Part shown: piece after piece, positions 61,082 to 64,000 of the stretch
How positions within the stretch are numbered: position 1 is the first letter of the stretch
Layout of the letters: each line of letters begins with the position of its first letter
Origin: Pontibacter vulgaris
GTDB lineage: Bacteria > Bacteroidota > Bacteroidia > Cytophagales > Hymenobacteraceae
DNA: 64,000 bases
NCBI RefSeq assembly: GCF_022758145.1
Contig: NZ_JAJVDH010000008.1
Coordinates: 62,001-126,000, forward strand
Direction of reading: 5' to 3'
Notes under the pieces: generated by a model
Databases searched by the model: none
What the model saw: only the letters and a program-made list of their open reading frames with translations
Told to the model about the DNA's origin: nothing
Translations under genes and position numbers: made by a program

Positions 61082-62542
61082 TTATTTAACATCCCAGAAC
61101 ACTTTTGTTGTGGTTACATCGCCGCCAATAGCACCTGCAGCAGCATTGTAGCTGGCTGTATTTAGGTTTTGCTCCTGCACAGGATAAGGGAAACGAACCG
61201 GAATGGCAGGCAGAACAGCATTTGGTGGAGGCAACAATTTAGGGTAGTCCAACCGTCTCCATTCTGTCCATCCTTCTATACCTCTGTTGTATAAGGCAAT
61301 CCATTTTTGGGTACCAATCCTTTCAAAAGCATTACCAGTAGTAAACTGCACGTCTGGCCGGAGAAGATAAGCCGCAGCGGCATCACCTACTCCCCAATCT
61401 TCCATAGAGGCCTGTATGGCATTGTTATAATATTGCACAGCCGTGTTTGGTACAACAAACCCTCTTACTGCGGCTTCAGCCAGGTAAAACTGTACTTCTG
61501 CGTAATCCATCAGCACGCCTCTGAAAGTAGGGGCTGTTATTGTCTCATCAGGTTTTGAGAAACGGCTGTAGCTGTTGCTTCTGCCATAAAGGCCACCCCT
61601 GAATCCCATAACTGTTTCATCTGCCGGCGTGTTAGGATCGTCGGGAACTACAGCCACCATGGTAAAGTAAGGATCGCGGCGCGGGTCTTGCAACGCTTCC
61701 ATAACATCTACCAATGTATTAGCTGCCACATAGTCCCTTCTGCCGCTCTGCACCAGGTCTACCCAGATCGGATTGGTGTTTGGAGGAGTTGCCAGATACT
61801 GGAATGTAGCATTGTCGTCATTGGATCCAAAAACATTTGGAGCAGCTGCTTCAACTGCTGTTCTGGCTTTACCAGGGTCTACATCTGCTATGGTCATGCC
61901 GAGCCTTAGCTTCAGCGAATTACCGAATTTTATCCACTGTGTAATATCACCACCATAGATAAGGTCAGCGCTTCCGAAGCCTTCAGCGGTAGCATCCATA
62001 GAGGTTAAAGCATTATCTAACCTGGTAAGCAGATCATTGTAAATGGCTGCATCATCATCATATACCGGGTTCACATTTTCAATATCCAATGCCTCGTTGT
62101 AAGGAATATCTCCATACACATTCACTAAAATTGACCACGCATATACTTCGGTAATCTCGATCTGAGCAATCTGATTTGCCTTTGTTACCTCGTCAAGTTC
62201 TGTGTCGGCAGCCGTTATAGTTCTCGCCTCTCTTAAATCCCGCAGCACATCTCTGTAAATTACGTTCCAGAAGTTCTGGGGAATATTGCGGGTACTCAGG
62301 TCATAGCGGCTTTCATCAGTATAGGTGGTTTCTGTCCAGTACTGGGAGAGTAACCTGAACACATTCAGGTTCACGTTGGAGCTCGACACCACATCTGCCA
62401 GGGCTTTTTGCCCGTTAGAAAACAGTGTTGCCGCCGGTACATTTTCGCTTGCATTCTTCGGATCGGTATTCATTTCCTCGAAATCGTCCGTACAGGCAGC
62501 TACCGAAAGCACAAGTATAAAAACTGAAATTAGCTTTTTCAT
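61082..62542 (-). CDS. SusD/RagB-like nutrient-binding outer-membrane lipoprotein (pair 3)
   Basis: From the ATG complementary to 62540-62542 the protein is 486 residues with lipobox SVAAC (Cys17). An upstream ATG at 62572 would overlap the partner susC gene and put 10 odd residues before the signal, so it is rejected. The end TTKVFWDVK and the WTEWRRLDYPKLLPPPNAV segment place it with the other two SusD-like proteins. It lies 10 bp after the partner susC and is followed by a terminator. Ligand unknown. Confidence 0.9.
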   Translation of the reverse strand: MKKLISVFILVLSVAACTDDFEEMNTDPKNASENVPAATLFSNGQKALADVVSSSNVNLNVFRLLSQYWTETTYTDESRYDLSTRNIPQNFWNVIYRDVLRDLREARTITAADTELDEVTKANQIAQIEITEVYAWSILVNVYGDIPYNEALDIENVNPVYDDDAAIYNDLLTRLDNALTSMDATAEGFGSADLIYGGDITQWIKFGNSLKLRLGMTIADVDPGKARTAVEAAAPNVFGSNDDNATFQYLATPPNTNPIWVDLVQSGRRDYVAANTLVDVMEALQDPRRDPYFTMVAVVPDDPNTPADETVMGFRGGLYGRSNSYSRFSKPDETITAPTFRGVLMDYAEVQFYLAEAAVRGFVVPNTAVQYYNNAIQASMEDWGVGDAAAAYLLRPDVQFTTGNAFERIGTQKWIALYNRGIEGWTEWRRLDYPKLLPPPNAVLPAIPVRFPYPVQEQNLNTASYNAAAGAIGGDVTTTKVFWDVK

Positions 62543-62552
62543 ATCTCTGTAA

Positions 62553-64000
62553 TTAGAATCTTGCCTTAACATTTATACCAATATTCCTGGTTGTTGGGTA
62601 GCTACCCACCTGGTATCCGCCGGACAGGTTACCGGAGCTTATACCATCTTCCGGATCCGCATCAGGGAGATTTTTATGGATGATCCAGAGGTTTCTGCCA
62701 TAAGCTGAGAGCTCAATTCCTTTTATAAACCCAATGTTAGATATCAGTGCATCAGGTAATGCAAACCCCAGCGTTACTTCCCTTAATTTAACATAGCTGG
62801 CATCGTATACAAAGGCTGCCGCCGGGTTATAGGCATAACCAAACAGGCCATAGTCTGAAGCTGAAACCCTTACATCGTTAGGGGTTCCGTCTTCTTTAAC
62901 ACCTTTAAGTATAACGCCACCTCCTTCGTCCAGCGGGTTGCGAACCGGGTTGCCCAAGTCGTTGGTAAATGTAGTGGCTTTGCTTACGCCGGTAGCCAGG
63001 CCATAGTACTGGTCAAGCGAGAATACATCGCCGCCGTGTTTCATATCGATCAGGAAGCCTAAGGACAGACCTTTATACTTTACTGTATTTGATATACCGG
63101 CAATCCAGTCCGGATTCACGTTACCAATAACTTCGTTCGAGGTTGGCGAAATCAGGTAATAACCATCTTCATCCACCACGCGGTCTCCATTATCATTGAA
63201 CACAAAGTTTGAGCCCCTGATGGTACCGTAAGGCTCGCCGACAGCTGCGTTAATGGATACACCACCCTGGAAGGCGCCGAGCTGGAAGTTATCAAACTCA
63301 CCCAGGTCTACCACTTCATTTCTGAGCCTGGTCCAGTTGGCATTGATCGTCCAGGAGAAATCGTTGGTTTTAACAGGAGTGCCATACAGCGACAGTTCCA
63401 CGCCTCTGTTCTCAATCTCGCCTAGGTTTGTAATCTTATTGTTGTAACCTGTTGTGCGTGATACAGAGGCCGGTACAATCTGATCTACAGATTTTGATTT
63501 AAAGTATGTAAAGTCAAAGCCTGTACGTCCATCCAGGAACGACATTTCCAGACCGGCCTCCCAGCTCTTGGTGCGCTCTGGTTTCAGATCCGGATTTCTC
63601 TTATCGCCTGATACAGAGAATAAAGGAATGGTTCCGAACGGAGTTGGTTTGGCGTATATATCATTTACATAATACACTGGCGCTAAAAGACCAACTTCAG
63701 CATAATTTAACCTGACTTTACCATTTGTAAGCCACATACGCGGCTCCATTAATTCTGTAAATACAAAGCTGCCGGAAACAGATCCATAACTAAAGGTATT
63801 GTTATCGGATGGCAACGTTGATGCCTGATCGACGCGGTAGGCCAGGTCTACAAAGGCCATGTCTTTATATCCGAGGGTTGTGCTGGCAAAATAACCGTTT
63901 ACCTGTAGCTCTGTATCCTGCTCCAGAGGAGGCTCAAGCGGGTTAAGCGAGTTAGTTAACGCATAGAATCTTGGCACAACCAGCCCCCCGTTGGTTTCGG
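62553..64000 (-). CDS. SusC/RagA TonB-linked outer-membrane transporter (pair 3), 5' end beyond window
   Basis: The C-terminal 482 codons of a SusC-type transporter; the signal, carboxypeptidase-like and plug domains lie outside the window. The barrel region keeps NPDLKPERTKSWEAGLEMSF and RGSNFVFNDNGDRVVDEDGY-type repeats, and ends NIGINVKARF with the terminal Phe. At the right edge the frame continues upstream of 63977 (residues GGLVV before VPRFYALTN), so 63977 is an internal GTG, not the start. Three TATACTT motifs appear in the last 1.5 kb. Confidence 0.9.
   Translation of the reverse strand, partial: ETNGGLVVPRFYALTNSLNPLEPPLEQDTELQVNGYFASTTLGYKDMAFVDLAYRVDQASTLPSDNNTFSYGSVSGSFVFTELMEPRMWLTNGKVRLNYAEVGLLAPVYYVNDIYAKPTPFGTIPLFSVSGDKRNPDLKPERTKSWEAGLEMSFLDGRTGFDFTYFKSKSVDQIVPASVSRTTGYNNKITNLGEIENRGVELSLYGTPVKTNDFSWTINANWTRLRNEVVDLGEFDNFQLGAFQGGVSINAAVGEPYGTIRGSNFVFNDNGDRVVDEDGYYLISPTSNEVIGNVNPDWIAGISNTVKYKGLSLGFLIDMKHGGDVFSLDQYYGLATGVSKATTFTNDLGNPVRNPLDEGGGVILKGVKEDGTPNDVRVSASDYGLFGYAYNPAAAFVYDASYVKLREVTLGFALPDALISNIGFIKGIELSAYGRNLWIIHKNLPDADPEDGISSGNLSGGYQVGSYPTTRNIGINVKARF

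Overview
The window reads as chromosomal DNA of a Bacteroidota member of the order Cytophagales, most like a Pontibacter/Hymenobacteraceae organism (inference). The support is: TAnnTTTG-type promoter boxes without Shine-Dalgarno signals, three SusC/SusD outer-membrane pairs, an ExbB-ExbD-ExbD-TonB operon with two TonB proteins, and the DUF6089-type barrel/uppS/bamA/ompH/ompH gene order. Gene density is high. I found no rRNA, tRNA, CRISPR array, integrase or insertion sequence.

Layout. 1-572: 3' part of a family-2 glycosyltransferase. 774-8689 (minus): lipid catabolism, with a marR-fadB-fadA-acyl-CoA dehydrogenase operon and a separate long-chain acyl-CoA ligase. 8925-12265 (plus): a ureohydrolase-fold protein with a degenerate metal site, a cytochrome-b5-like protein, a BadF-type amino-sugar kinase and MurQ (cell-wall sugar salvage). 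12346-14960: unassigned secreted or cytosolic proteins and two tiny repeat lipoproteins. 15038-23513: housekeeping genes (era, der, hemH, LOG-family hydrolase, cysteine desulfurase, phosphohexomutase, mazG). 24018-30887 (plus): the TonB energisation cluster followed by a PstS-like lipoprotein and a TPR protein. 31031-42440 (minus): envelope biogenesis (rluD, two Skp/OmpH chaperones, BamA, UppS, two barrel proteins, NAD kinase, a second Omp85-like protein, a CBS protein, an alpha/beta hydrolase). 42494-49136: pabA/trpG-type amidotransferase, cvpA, yqeY, pdxJ, mnmH, selD, a second hydrolase and an RsmI-like methyltransferase. 49365-64000 (minus): three consecutive SusC/SusD nutrient-uptake pairs, one with an extra surface lipoprotein; the last SusC runs off the window.

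The parts fit together. The TonB motor at 24-27 kb would power the TonB-dependent SusC transporters at 50-64 kb, whose barrels would be folded by BamA and the OmpH/Skp chaperones at 32-36 kb. Many transcription units end in strong intrinsic hairpins, which helps to define operons.

The most unusual signal is not a gene. The heptamer TATACTT/AAGTATA occurs about 130 times by hand count, roughly ten times more than base composition predicts. It lies on both strands, in genes and between them, and in several reading frames, often forcing ATA and AGT codons. It is absent from the tonB operon (about 23.65-27.17 kb) and sparse in the SusC/D genes. Other leads are a 19-bp exact repeat beside two susC genes with a possible 32-codon ORF, a near-identical N-terminal module in two susC genes, a foldable leader before exbB, a palindrome overlapping the marR promoter, a ureohydrolase-fold protein lacking two metal ligands, and a selenium gene pair (mnmH-selD) without selenocysteine machinery in view.
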